Shown here piece by piece: positions 26,605-38,100 of a DNA stretch of 64,000 bases. Under the pieces are notes generated by a model. The model did not search any database, had not been told where the DNA came from, and saw nothing but the letters and a program-made list of their open reading frames with translations. The first letter of the stretch is position 1, and each line of letters starts with the position of its first letter. This DNA is from Irpex lacteus (lineage: Eukaryota > Basidiomycota > Agaricomycetes > Polyporales > Irpicaceae): assembly GCA_001986395.2 (NCBI GenBank), contig MQVO02000037.1, positions 142,009-206,008 of the forward strand, read 5' to 3'. The position numbers and the translations under genes were made by a program.

Positions 26605-29600
26605 TCACAATACAGCCTCTGCAGATTTTTGCGTCTGAGTCTCCGGAGTGGGTTCCATTGTCTTGTCTTCAGTGGCGGTCGGCTCGGCGTCCTTCTCGAT
26701 GAAGATAGGAATGTCAGTGTTGGCAGCGTTGAGCTGCGCTGCCATCAATGCACGGAATCTCGAGCCTTCCTGGCGAATCTACGGCACGAAATGATTGATA
26801 AACAGAACGTCGAAGTCAAGGCTACATCCAGCTTACCAGTTGTCTGTAGGTCCCAGATTCTGTGATATGGCCGTCTAGTTTACAGTAAATTCAGTATCGT
26901 CGTACTCCTTGGGAGATAGGCAAACACACCCTCTAACACAATGATCCTTTCAGCCCTGGCGATAGTCGAGAGACGATGAGCGACGATCAAGCACGTCGTT
27001 TGCCTTGACTGGAGGATCTTCTCGATAGCATCATTGACCTATACCGAAAATGTATAAGCCGCCAATCGAACCAGCCAGTGCTGGACGTACTCGATGCTCG
27101 GAAGTAGCGTCTAATGCACTAGTTGCCTCGTCTAAAGCAAGAATCGCAGGTCGTTTAAGGAGTGCCCGGGCGATCGCTAGTCGTTGTCGTTGCCCTCCGC
27201 TTAGACTCATACGGCCGACTGTAATTAACAAGATTAGAGAGGTGCTGACTTATCGCAGGCGACTTACTCTCGGTGTCAAAGCCCTTAGGCATACCCCAAA
27301 TGAACTCGCAATTTGCCTGGCGAGCTGCATGTTCGATATCCTCCCGAGTGGCGGTCTCGTTTCCGTACGCAATATTGGACGCGATTGTGCCAGTAAATAG
27401 AACCGGGTCCTACGAAGCAAGGTCAGTGTGCCCGTCTTCCAGCTGAGCCGTACGCCGTGCCTACCTGGGGGACGACCCCTATAATACTTCTCCAGGATGC
27501 AGGGTTGAATTCACGGATATCTACAGAGTATAGAGAGCTACAGTTGATTTCAAAGCTGTTTGAGAGAGAGACATACCTTGGCCGTCATACGTAACCTTTC
27601 CCTTCACGGGATCGTAGTACCTCAACAAGAGCGAGTTCACGGACGACTTCCCACTGCCGCTTCCTCCACTGTAGGCAACTATTAGTATACGATCCCAAAA
27701 GCATTCAAACATAATAATACATACACAAGAGCGACGCTCTCGCCAGGCTGGATCTCCAAGTTAAGATCTTTGAGAACAGTGACCTCCTTCCTGCTGGGGT
27801 ACTGGAACGTCACGTTCTCGAACCGAATAGGGCCACGACGAGCTGGATCTATAGGAACTCCAGCACTAGGATCGATAACTGGTTGTCGTTCCAGGAGATC
27901 GAAAATGCGGACACCTGCGCCGATGCCACGCATTATAGAGGACTACATGGGGAAGTGAGATGGTGCTCGCGAGGTTGTTCAAGTGAAAATAACATACAAA
28001 GAAGCCGCTTCAGATAGGAGATACGGGATGAGTGTCTGACCAGATGTGAGGACTATCAAGAACGCTTACGTTAAGGTTTGCAAGCCACCTCCGACGTAGA
28101 CTGTGTACAACAGTAGACTAGTGAGGTCTCCCACGGAGATCGCACCTGAGCTAACTAGTGTACCTCCTAAACTCAAAACACCCCAAATCGTCAGACCGGC
28201 GGTGATGACTGAGCGATGGTAAAGCACTAACCGTAGCCGAGTAGTGCCAACAATGTCACGTTGCCGCTCCATCCAGTGCTACCGAAGAAGATACCGCTTG
28301 CGACAGCTTCTTTCTTCGCAAGATCGAAGACGTGCTGTGTCCGCTCATTGAACTTCGCCTGTTCGTAAGGTAGCGCGTTGTATGCTTGGACTGTACGGAG
28401 TGCAGACAATGATTCTTGTGCGACCTAGAAGGACGTTGAGTTTAACATGTTCGCAATGTGAGTTAGGGGATGGTACTCGCTTTGGTCATATCACCGAGAG
28501 CTTCCTGGGTCTTGTTGGAGAGACGCTTCAAGTACCGTCCATAGAAGACCTAACGACGGGGTGTTAGATATCATCCTACGGGACTGTACACTTATGGTTT
28601 ACGCACAGCACCCAAGGATACTGGCGGTACCACAGCCAGCATAAGCACGGTAAGCTGAGGGGAAATGTAAAACATCGCGCCAACTAAGCAAAACAATGTT
28701 AGAATGATATACAGAGATCAAAGATGTTTGTCTGGTAACGTACGTCCAACGGAGGCCATGATTATAGAACGCAATCCGTCAGAGAGGTTTTGTGTCACAC
28801 TAACAGTGATGCAATAAGCAATAAATATCATGAGGAAGCTTATATACACATTTCAGACGTACCTCTCGCCGACTATGCTTGAATCCACGCTCAGCCTACT
28901 AATTACATCGCCTTCTCCGCGCTCCACAAACTCGACCTCTTGACGAATCGCAGCACCGTATGTCCTCTCTCTCAAACGAGCGACAATCCTTTGACCTGGG
29001 TTTGCCTGTAAGGATGTATGTTCACGCTCCGACAGTGCATCGCGCACCTGATGTACGCATGAGTATTGCCCTCCCCGCATTCGCGCAGGCTCCCACGGTG
29101 AACATGGCCAGGAGAAGGGCAGAGGCTTGACCTATTGACAGACCCAAGGGGATTTGCTAGGCAACAACCAACAAGTCAGAATATGGACAGCACATATGGC
29201 CTCTCCGTTCACGTACTGGTGCCGGTGTAGTGAAATAGTCTATGAGCTTCCCGACCGTAAGTGGTATGGTCATAGACACAGATGACGAGACCAGTAGAAG
29301 TCCAATGGCTATCCCAAGCGGCTTTCTCTCCGGTTTTGCAAGTGCGACTATTGAGCGGAAAGACGATGCGCTCTTTGTTGCATCCCCACCCGTGGACGGT
29401 AGCAAACGGGAGAATATGGATCGTCTCGGTGTCGCTTGTGGCTTCGGAGGTGTTGTTAGAGTCCGGTCTTTCTCATCCTGGTCGTCTTTACGAGTAGATA
29501 GTTCTCTTCTTGTAATATTCAGGAGCCTTGCAGACCAAAGAATTTGTGAGCGTGCGTGAAGCCCAACCGCGTTTCCTCGGAGTGTAGCCTGCACACTGAG

Positions 29601-29666
29601 GCACCGCGAGCCCAAAGGTAAGACCTGCATGGGTCTCATGCGCGAGCATCTTGCCAACGACAGCAT
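26605..29666 (-). CDS. MDL1: Mitochondrial ABC half-transporter (MDL1/ABCB10 type)
   Basis: Seventeen exons: 29666-29217, 29156-29048, 28995-28863, 28799-28744, 28683-28607, 28549-28481, 28424-28232, 28166-28070, 28007-27998, 27942-27725, 27668-27577, 27520-27465, 27409-27268, 27218-27091, 27038-26930, 26874-26837 and 26778-26605. They sum to 716 aa. An Arg/Ser/Leu-rich N-terminus fits a mitochondrial targeting peptide, followed by a six-helix membrane domain ([29 protein letters not shown]). The nucleotide-binding domain has all motifs: Walker [11 protein letters not shown]-loop VVPQDPVLFTG, signature LSGGQRQR, Walker [13 protein letters not shown] and H-loop IVAHRLST. The family forms homodimers in the inner membrane exporting peptides or other matrix substrates. 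Oddities are a 10-nt micro-exon and one GC-AG intron. Confidence 0.95.
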
Positions 29667-29764
29667 AGCCTGCTATAGCATGAAAGCACAGCTCGTCGTC
29701 GAGAAGTAAGGAGAGCAGAGCGTGGGTGGAGGCGGGAAAGAATAAGTCGTACGCTCGCGGCAGC

Positions 29765-29781
29765 GGCATTCACTGAATGCC
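29765..29781. promoter_or_regulatory. Small perfect inverted repeat upstream of the ABC transporter
   Basis: GGCATTCA, one spacer base, then TGAATGCC. It lies between the transporter start codon and the second tRNA-Thr, about 100 bp upstream of the ATG. It could be a dimeric regulator site; there is no other support. Confidence 0.25.
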
Positions 29782-29836
29782 ATGATGCGCCTCGGAGGTT
29801 ACACGGCGGCTGATTCGGCCGTAGTAAGCAAAAACA

Positions 29837-29916
29837 TGCCCATTGGCTGGATTGAACAACCGACCTCACCATTGCGCGATTACGAGTGGCGCGCTCTACC
29901 ACTGAGCTAAACGGGC
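29837..29916 (-). tRNA. tRNA-Thr (anticodon CGU) with an 8-nt intron
   Basis: On the minus strand the acceptor GCCCGTT pairs with AATGGGC. The D arm, anticodon stem CGCCA/TGGTG and T arm match the first tRNA-Thr of this window. The loop C-T-CGT-A is followed by an 8-nt intron after position 37 (29880-29873). The discriminator is A and TTTTT follows at once. Anticodon CGU reads ACG (Thr). The two genes are clearly paralogues with different introns. Confidence 0.93.
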
Positions 29917-30698
29917 TATGACTAATGGAATTTAGCATACGATATAATCATACGCTTGACCAGACTCTGCATACTCTGTTCGCCGCAAGCTTGATTGCTG
30001 ACGTCGACGACGAGTGCACCCTGCCCACGAAAGAAGGTATGTGAATCCAGAATCCAGGTCAAACACTTACAAGTAGGCTCAGACTGGCTCCTGATAGACT
30101 TAGTTAATGCGGCAAATGACTTACTGGCATCGAATGTAATGTCAGGTGCAACGTAAAAAGGTACAGAACCGCCTCGCGATAGCTAGGCCAATGCTCTTGC
30201 TTTATTAACCTTCGTTGGAGTCTTCTTGAGACGGCAGTTGGCCTACTTTGACCTACTGAGTTTCCCCATCCCCTACCAGCAGCTTGATATAGTAACTCTC
30301 GTTGACGTAGGCATCTTGTGAGTATACACACTGTAGAGACGATAACCCCGGAATTTCGCGCTACAAACGTGGGAGTCCAGCGGGTTCCTACGAAATGCGA
30401 GTGAATGTTGGTGAAAACGGGAATCGAGGGAAAATCGCATGTCCAGGGTAAGACCGGCGCCTCTTCGTGCTCGTCGTGAAAGCGGTCGATTTTCATTGTG
30501 TCCGGATATTGCAGGGTGAAAGTCCACCGGCGACCACAGACGGACGGTGAAATGGAGTAGTGTAGGAGTACATTCAGAAACGTTTAACATGTCGTGGTAC
30601 TTATTGTGTATATAGTAATATTAATTGCCTCGCCGAGCCAAAATGTTGGAGCACTTACTGCTATGCTGGCAATGTATGGAGGACAGCCTGAGTCAGTG
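29917..30698. other. Spacer between tRNA-Thr and the transposase element, no gene seen
   Basis: One minus-strand frame of 130 codons (30496-30104) is open, but it shows no family, no splice structure and no clear promoter. I see nothing else. Confidence 0.35.
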
Positions 30699-33600
30699 CA
30701 CTACTAGTATACGCGGAGCCATTTGGGTATGTGTATTATTGTCAACGTTGCAAGCCTTTATTTGTGCAAGATGAAGAGTAGCCGACGACACCTTCCTATT
30801 TGAGCCATTGGCGCACACACCGTCGCTTGAGCTTAAGTAGCCACCTCGACAGCTCGACGGTCCAAACTCCGCTCTACTGAACTCTCGCGTATACATACTG
30901 AAACATACCGATTATCGAGGACTCAGAGGCCAGGAGAGTGTATCTCAGAGGCAAGAAATGCTGTGACGTACGTGCATTCAACTAGTTACTATTACTCTAC
31001 TAAGAAGTGCCTTCCAAGATTGAAGACAAACACGGATCGGTGCACTCGTCTCACTACCGACTCGACAGTCGTCATGTTCGTGACGTTTGGCAGATGGAGG
31101 AGGAAGGACTCCCTAGCAAGAAAGAACAGGTGGCTGGGTAAGTAAGTGTGATGACTCGGAGGTTGATGGCGGACACCTCAGGCTAGTATTACTCACACAT
31201 ATCATTCACCGGGGATGTAGATGGCACCACCGGATTTCTCAGAGCGATCCACTATTGCCCATATGGGTTTCGCTTGGGAATTCCGAGACAGTGTCAATGC
31301 TTTTAGTCGGCCGACAAGACCTTGTACGCAAATCATGTCAAATACTTGCTTGGTAGACATGTCGTCGTACATCTTGAAATTCAGTGGGCCGTCAATATCT
31401 GCTTGGCAAGTGTGAATGTCAGCCAACACGTAATCGGTCTGCTCGGTCAAGCCGAGGAGTGGTGTAGCCGGTAATGTGACAACGAGGACGTGCTGGAGCT
31501 GGCCATAGAAAATAGCAGGGCTGTAGTCAGCTGGGGCGTTTCGACGGGAAGCATTCCGATCAACGAGAGCTTCATACTGATCATGTTTGCTTCAGCTAGA
31601 TGGCCATATGCAAAAGAATACACGGACTCACTCTTATCCATGTTGCATCTCGCCGGTCCTCTGAGTAGGATGCCATTGACGACGCCCACATTGTATCACC
31701 ATCGACACGACGAACACGACCATAGCCGCTGATCTGCGCCCCAGTAAAGGCCCGTCGAACAACTCCGATTGGCTTGCCAAACCTGGTAGCGAAATGAACT
31801 TGTATACGCCGTACAAGCTGTGGATCGTGCGCTTTACTAGGCGGTAAGCGTGGCGGAAGCAGTACACAGGTAGGATCTAGAATTCCATATGTGTGAATCG
31901 TGCGAAGCTAATGTTGTGCATGATGTAGACGACTCACAACTGGGAAGCGCGAGTTGACCGCGTACATTACCGTTCGATGGTGGCTTGAGCAGCAGCATCT
32001 GGTGGATGTTAAATCGAAAACCGAGCTGCTTGAGCCGTGCATCTGCAAGCACGGTTTGCGAGAGATTTGCGAAGGGATACCGCCGACTCCGCACCGAACG
32101 TTGAAGGATGCCACAATAGCGTTCCATGGGGAATGCCCAGTATGCCCAAACTGGTCCCATGGCCACGATACCATCGGCGATGTGGAGAAGCGCATGGATT
32201 GTGAGAACACAGGTTGAGAGACGTTCGGGTGAGTATTGGTAATAGAACCTGTGCGTGTTGATATCAGATAATTACACAACCAACACAGGGTCATTTACTT
32301 ACTTTTCATAGGTCTCTACCCAAGATACGAAGCCCTCTCGGATAGTCTCGATCTTTTCAGGTGAGAATTCAAATGATAGGCATGCGTTCAGGAGGCTGAT
32401 CAGCTTGATGAAGTGCTCATAGTACTTCTCATGCTTGAACTTGCGATGCAGAAGCACGGGGCCCAGGTAAAGTGCCCAGAAAGACCACATGTCGGCAGTG
32501 AGGTATGCGCGATCTTCCTTAACGTTGCGTACGCGAGGTCCATACGCTGATGGGATCGTTGACCCAGATTCCGCAGTAGCCTTCCCGATCGCCTCCCATA
32601 CAGTGCTGTCAAGCCGGTACTGTTCTGCGCCCTCATCAAGGCCCTTGAATTCACCTGTCCACAGAAGGACCAGGTTTGGGATGAGATTCTCGTAGATAAG
32701 GTGCATGAAGTCATACGGAAACGATGAGGGGAATAAAACCGATTGAATCGAGGTGAGAATTGAAGTTCCTTTGATGCCGTACTGTCGACTAAGCCTCTTC
32801 TCTAACGCCCGCGTAGCACTCAGCTGGACTTCCCGAGCTTGCTCGAGAAACTCCTTATGTGTGCGCAACGGAAGGTTACGAGGATCGTAACGTGATGGCT
32901 CTCGAGAACCGTTGAGAACTTGCGGATGGCGCGACCGGTCAAGAGGACAGTAATAAACTGTGGATGAGCTGTTCGGTACTCCGACGCCAAGTATCTTGCA
33001 CATGCGACAAGGTGAGTAGCCGTTGTGGCCCTTGATATTCATGATCATCGAGACCGCAGGAATGTCGCCGCCGCAAAGAATAAGGAAGGCTCGCAAAGCG
33101 ACCATTATCTGGCGCTGCCCATCCAACGTAGGTTCGCCGACCATCAAAGACAACAACTCCTCAACCATAGGCCACATGAACGAATCTGGGTCCTTAGGTT
33201 TGCTCGGTCCTGGTATGACCCCTACACAGATAAGGTTTTCCTTACGGAAGCGAATCTCGGGCGGCAGATTAAAGTTAATGAGCAGCAATGGCCAGCAAGT
33301 TTGCTTGCTACGCTTGAATGGAGTGAAGCCGTCGGTAAGATAACCGAGTGCGATGTCGGTGTTCCCGGCGAAATAATTAAACTGATACGTCTTGCCGTCA
33401 ATCGTCACAGGTGTATCGCGGAGAGCTCGGTAATGCTGGCTGTCAAAAACATCTTCGATCTTGCTCGGACAGTAGCAGACGTCTGGGCGGCCTAGACCAG
33501 TGCGGTGATGATAGGCGGAACAGCTGGGAAGCGGTGGATTATGTTGAGGAGGTGATATATTGTAGTTGGCTCGATACTGCAGTTTCTCGGAGAGTCCCTG

Positions 33601-34747
33601 CTCTCGGCACATGGCCTTGAGTCGGGGAATGACAGGAATGTATGTGAACAGCTTTCGAGGCTGGCCAAGTGAATTAAGGCGTGGCTCACTGCAATGAGGA
33701 CAAGAGGATGCATCTTTATAGGGGCCGACATAGCAACAACAAGAGCCGATACAAGAGTCGTAAACCCTCGGATCCAGACCAGAAAGAAAAGCGGCACGAG
33801 AATTGATCTCGTCCTCCGATTCCTCAAAAGCAGGAGCATCTTCATGATCCGCGAAGGCAAACGGCAACATCGCGAATGCCTCGCGAGTGAGTTTTGTGTG
33901 CGTCTTCAGTGCGAAAAGCCGTAAGATTCGTTTGTCTTGAGAACTCAGAGTATCCGAATTATCTAGAAAACCAGCATGCACGGTGAGTGAAAGGTCAATA
34001 GATATTACTGTCATTGAATACTTGCATGCTTCAACGAGCTCCTTTTCAAACGTCTCCGTGAGCCGCTGATATGTATACAAGCCGTTTTCGTCCAGTTCTT
34101 CGGGGACATCGGGCTCATTACCCTGGTCTTCAGCTTCCAAAAGCGGAGAACCAAGGTTCGCACCAGTATTGGCACCGATGTTGACATCGTCTTCATCACT
34201 CTCACCATCATCCTCCTCCTCAGCTTCAAGCTGCTCGCTATGTTCCTCCGCCCTCCGCAAGGTCGAACTTCGTAAGCGCAAACCACGGATTGCACCTTCA
34301 AGCTCATGAAGGGGACCTATCCCTGCCTCCACACGCGGACTCGGACCATCGACATCAGCAAGTGAAGTGTGCATATGGGGGCTCGGTGGATCAGCATCCA
34401 TAGCCATGTCTGCCAATGCAGAATAGTAAGCACGTCGTTACAAGATTCAATCGAAGCACTAATATTACAACATACCGTCATGTTCAGAATTGGATAGCCC
34501 GGCTACAGGCTCAACCGTAGGGGTTGTTTCTGCTTCTGCCAAACCAGGAGGAGCCGCAGCCAGAACTTGCTGGCGGTAGGTCAGAGCAGCCGCTTGTATG
34601 GCTGGGCCACCGTGTCGCCCCTTGAGGTGATTGCGGCGGGTATTCGGCGACACCATCTTGTTGCAGCAAGCGCAGAATACACGCTCGGAGCCTGGTCGCT
34701 TGGTTCGGGCCATAGTGAAAATCTCAGCGGGATGATACTTAGTAGTG
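30699..34747. mobile_element. Candidate CACTA-type element carrying the TNP2 transposase
   Basis: The left end reads CACTACTAGTAT (30699-30710). The right end, read inward on the other strand, is CACTACTAAGTAT. The termini thus share CACTACTA and, after a 1-nt gap, GTAT. The bases AGTG occur immediately outside both ends (30695-30698 and 34748-34751), as a 4-bp target duplication would. CACTA elements typically duplicate 2-3 bp, so this is not a perfect fit. The right end is only 34 bp from the transposase ATG, which leaves no room for an internal promoter. The boundaries may therefore be coincidental, and the transposase may belong to a larger element. Confidence 0.35.
31202..34713 (-). CDS. 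TNP2-like transposase (Transposase_21, CACTA/Plavaka group)
   Basis: Five exons: 34713-34476, 34409-32303, 32248-31938, 31876-31632 and 31576-31202, giving 1091 aa with no stop. Exon 1 encodes a C2H2 finger (CACC through NHLKGRH). A Cys-rich knuckle follows (GSCCCYVGPY, CPHC). The transposase core has LTDGFTPFKRS, WPMVEELLSLMVG, GHNGYSPCRMCK and FPYDFMHLIYENL. The C-terminal part shows MGPVWAYWAFPMERYCG, RRDATWIR, YEALVDRNASRRNAP and YGQLQHVL, all characteristic of basidiomycete TNP2 proteins. A further small intron near 33960-34010 is possible because that segment is poorly protein-like. Reading frame and splice sites look intact, so the element may be active or young. It is transcribed divergently from the HECT-like gene. 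Confidence 0.88.
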
Positions 34748-34891
34748 AGTGCAGTCTGGATGATATTGTTCTGCGCTGCACAAGAGCTGAACTGCCTGCC
34801 CTGAAGCTAGGCAGGCTATTATCGGCAGCATGCGCACGTGTGATAGCGTGCAAATGAGTCATCAGTCTCGGTCACGGTCTACTGTGGTGCA

Positions 34892-34936
34892 CGACGCGTC
34901 GACGCGTCGACCATGTCAGGTGAATTTCGACCATGT
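34892..34936. promoter_or_regulatory. 18-bp perfect palindrome plus paired TCGACCATGT boxes
   Basis: CGACGCGTCGACGCGTCG (34892-34909) is its own reverse complement and contains overlapping MluI- and SalI-like cores. The 10-mer TCGACCATGT overlaps its right end (34907-34916) and recurs at 34927-34936, exactly 20 bp later. The block lies between the divergent TNP2 and HECT-like genes, where a transposase or shared regulator would be expected to bind. Confidence 0.4.
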
Positions 34937-34986
34937 TTATTGACAATCAACAGACTCCAAGTCACGTTTCCCCTGCTCTCTTCAAG

Positions 34987-34993
34987 TATAAAA
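34987..34993 (+). promoter_or_regulatory. TATA box of the HECT-like gene
   Basis: TATAAAA lies 133 bp upstream of the ATG at 35120, in an otherwise pyrimidine-rich promoter. Confidence 0.5.
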
Positions 34994-35119
34994 GGGCCCA
35001 AGACTGCGCGGTTTTGTTATCTCCCAACATCAACCTCCCTCCCACCCACTAGACATGATCCCGCTCTCCTTCCCTCCCTAGTACGTCCTCGTCCATCACT
35101 CAGGCCGCTGTGTTACAGA

Positions 35120-38100
35120 ATGGGCAGACGCTATGCTACCAGAGCTAATACCGCTTCTAGGCACAGCAACAACATCCAGCAGGTACGAGCTCTCAGTGAC
35201 TTGTGAGTATCAGTGATATATTGACTGCAACTTCTACTTTAGAATACATCTACTACATCCGAAACCTTGAACATGGCTACCAACGTACCCGCCCCGGCTT
35301 CTCCCAACTCTCAGCAAGGCAATATCCCCGCAGATCTCGCCAACATCGACCCTAGTCTGCACGGCGTGGGCGGAACACCACCAACTGCACCGGTCGCCTC
35401 GCCAACAGTCGTCGCCGCCGCCACACCTGCCGCACCTGCTGCATCCAACCATGCTAATCCCGCACAGCAGGCATCAGCTGTGGCAGCTGGCACGGGCGTT
35501 GTCGCTCCGGCTATCAACCCAGGTCAATTCGCCTTTGACCTTTCGGTCGATCCCAATCTCGATGTCGCTGCGCTGGTCGCTCACGTGCAGGCTCTTCAAG
35601 GTAAGTCTATCATATATGAAGGTTCACATTGGACAAAAACAATCTGCATTGCCCGACATGTGTCGCCATAGCGCTTATCTTGGGAGGTTTTGAGAGATCT
35701 CCCGAGATTTGGTGATAACTGACGAGATATTATGAGATCTGTCATCGTTGTGAACCTATTCCGGAAGGTCAGTTGAATCAACTTGCAAGATCTCGTGAGA
35801 TCTTGCAAGAACTCATGAGATTTGTGGGATTTGCTCCATGCGGAAGATCTCGCACTATCTCACAAGATCTCAAGACATCATAGATTGCTGATGGAGTCCC
35901 AATCTATCGCTGTCCTGTACATGATTGCATTCTGTTTGAGATCTTACAGGATCTCTTGACGTTCAAGTTGTTTCCTTTCGCAAGTTTTCACTTCATTTTC
36001 TTCTCTCACTCACGATGAGTCCTGCTTGGCATCTGTTACAAATCACTGTCACAGAATTATGTAGTTTTGTGACTCTGAAAGCGCTCTGTTGTCACACCTT
36101 CTATCAACTTCTTCGACACTTTGACTTTTCCCACTGAACGTTCACAGTCAGGCTTGTCCTATCCTACAGCTCTTATTCTCTATCCTATCTTTTCCTAAAA
36201 ATGGCTAGCTTTTCCTCTCTTAGGCCCCCTTCTGGAGGGGATATACTTTGCTTTCCTTTCCTTGATCGCCTCACACATACCAAACAGGCTTGTCCCAACG
36301 CTTGCCGCTTCTGGGTAGGCACTCGTTCTGATAGTACTTTGTACTACGTCAGTGTCCCTATTTATCACATTATTTTACGCTAACTCATCTAATATATCTA
36401 CTATTCTCACATATAGACCCCTGTCACCGAGGCGGACATCTGCATATGTGGCCATGCTGCGGCATATCATGGTGCAGATCAAGCATTTCAGAACAATGAG
36501 CAGCCATCTGGGTAAGTCGCCGCCTGTATATGAGCAATCTAGTACCTTACTTGTTCAAAGTTTATCTCTCCCTACAACTCCTAGCTCGTCTACTGGTACT
36601 TCTGGCAATCTTCGCACCCTTCCAACTTCGACAGACACTCCTTTCTCCCCTTCCATCATCCCTCCTATCACCCAACCTACATCATCGCAGGTTCCCCTGA
36701 TTCCTCGTATCTCGTCCTCTTGGCAAGGTCTTCGTACTGATGCTGATGGTTCCGCCAATGACCGACGCAAGCAGGCTGCCCGGAGGAACTTTGGAAGCAG
36801 CGGCAAAACTGGGAAGGCTGGGAATTCTCAGAAGTCCCGCCAACCCTCTGCTCTTCCTTCTTTTCCTGCCCCTGATGTCGCCTCATCGGCTACTCTGCCT
36901 AGCCCCCCTACCTTTATCACCTTTCTCTTGGTGGTTCTATCCTTTCCGGTCAGTCCCCTTTATTCTTCTCTTGTCACAACATACTCTAACTAGATTACAG
37001 ATAAAGACTCAGAAGTCAGGCGCTGGCCGCAACTATCCTGCTCCATATGTGCCTGAGCTTGTGCGTCTCTGGCTGGAGTATATGGATAAACTAGGACAGA
37101 TGTTTGTTCTAGACGTACCCTCCACCGGCTCGATCTGGAGTGTTCTTGATACAAACATCATCACATCACTCGAGCAAAAAGGGCGCACGATTCCGGCTCC
37201 ACATGTCTCTCCTGTGGCCCCAGATGAGGCATGCTTCCAACTCGTCGTGCCTGCTAAGCGACCCAATGCCAGCGGTTTCAAGCTCAAGGTGGTTGAGCTG
37301 TCTAGTGCAGCTTTCACTGCTTCTGCCCTCCAGTCCCAGTGCAAACTCCAGAACATGCTTCGCTCTGATGATCCCCGTCATATCCTCCCAATTGCTATCC
37401 TTGGTAAGCCTGCCCGTCACTGAATGTTTTTGTCTTAATGAAATATTTTCTATCGTAGTACCTCGTCATGGTCCTCTGACAGCACCTATCGTGGATTTCT
37501 TTGACAGTTCTGAAGATATCCCGAGCATTCTCTCTATAACCATCCTTGCTACGCTCATCGCGAGATACTTCTTTCTGCTTCAAAGCTTCAAATGTATCAG
37601 GACTACGCTCAACACTTCCGCAGCACTACCCTCAAGTGCTTTGACACTTGTCCGCATTCACCCAACACTTCTCCTGCTACTGGTTCTCTGGACTTTGATT
37701 GGGATACTCCGTTTGGTGATACTGCGCCTGAGGTTCGTGAGTGTTTGTTTTGGTAAAAGAAAGGGTATTTATATTTTCACTCTAGGCCTCGTATCTTCGT
37801 TCTTCTTCCAGTCCACCTCCTGCAGCTCAGGCAGCCGAAGCCTCTTCTTCGACTGCTCCATCCTCCGCTCTTGTCAACTTCTCCGCCCATGACGTGGTAA
37901 GTTGACACTGCTCTTTCTCTATGGTCACAGATCTCACTACTATTTACTCAGGCGTCTGCGACACCACCACTTCGGCGTCTTCGATCACCCTCTGCCCAGG
38001 TTTGTTTGGTAGCATTTCTCTGTCTCTCTCGTCAGATGCTCACTCTGTGTACCTAGTTTGGTGAGGATACTCGGCCAATTCGTCGTGCCCGGTTACTTTC

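Noticed and set aside
30104..30496. 130-codon minus-strand frame between tRNA-Thr and the TNP2 element
   Set aside because: No family, no promoter or splice pattern, and composition like surrounding non-coding DNA.
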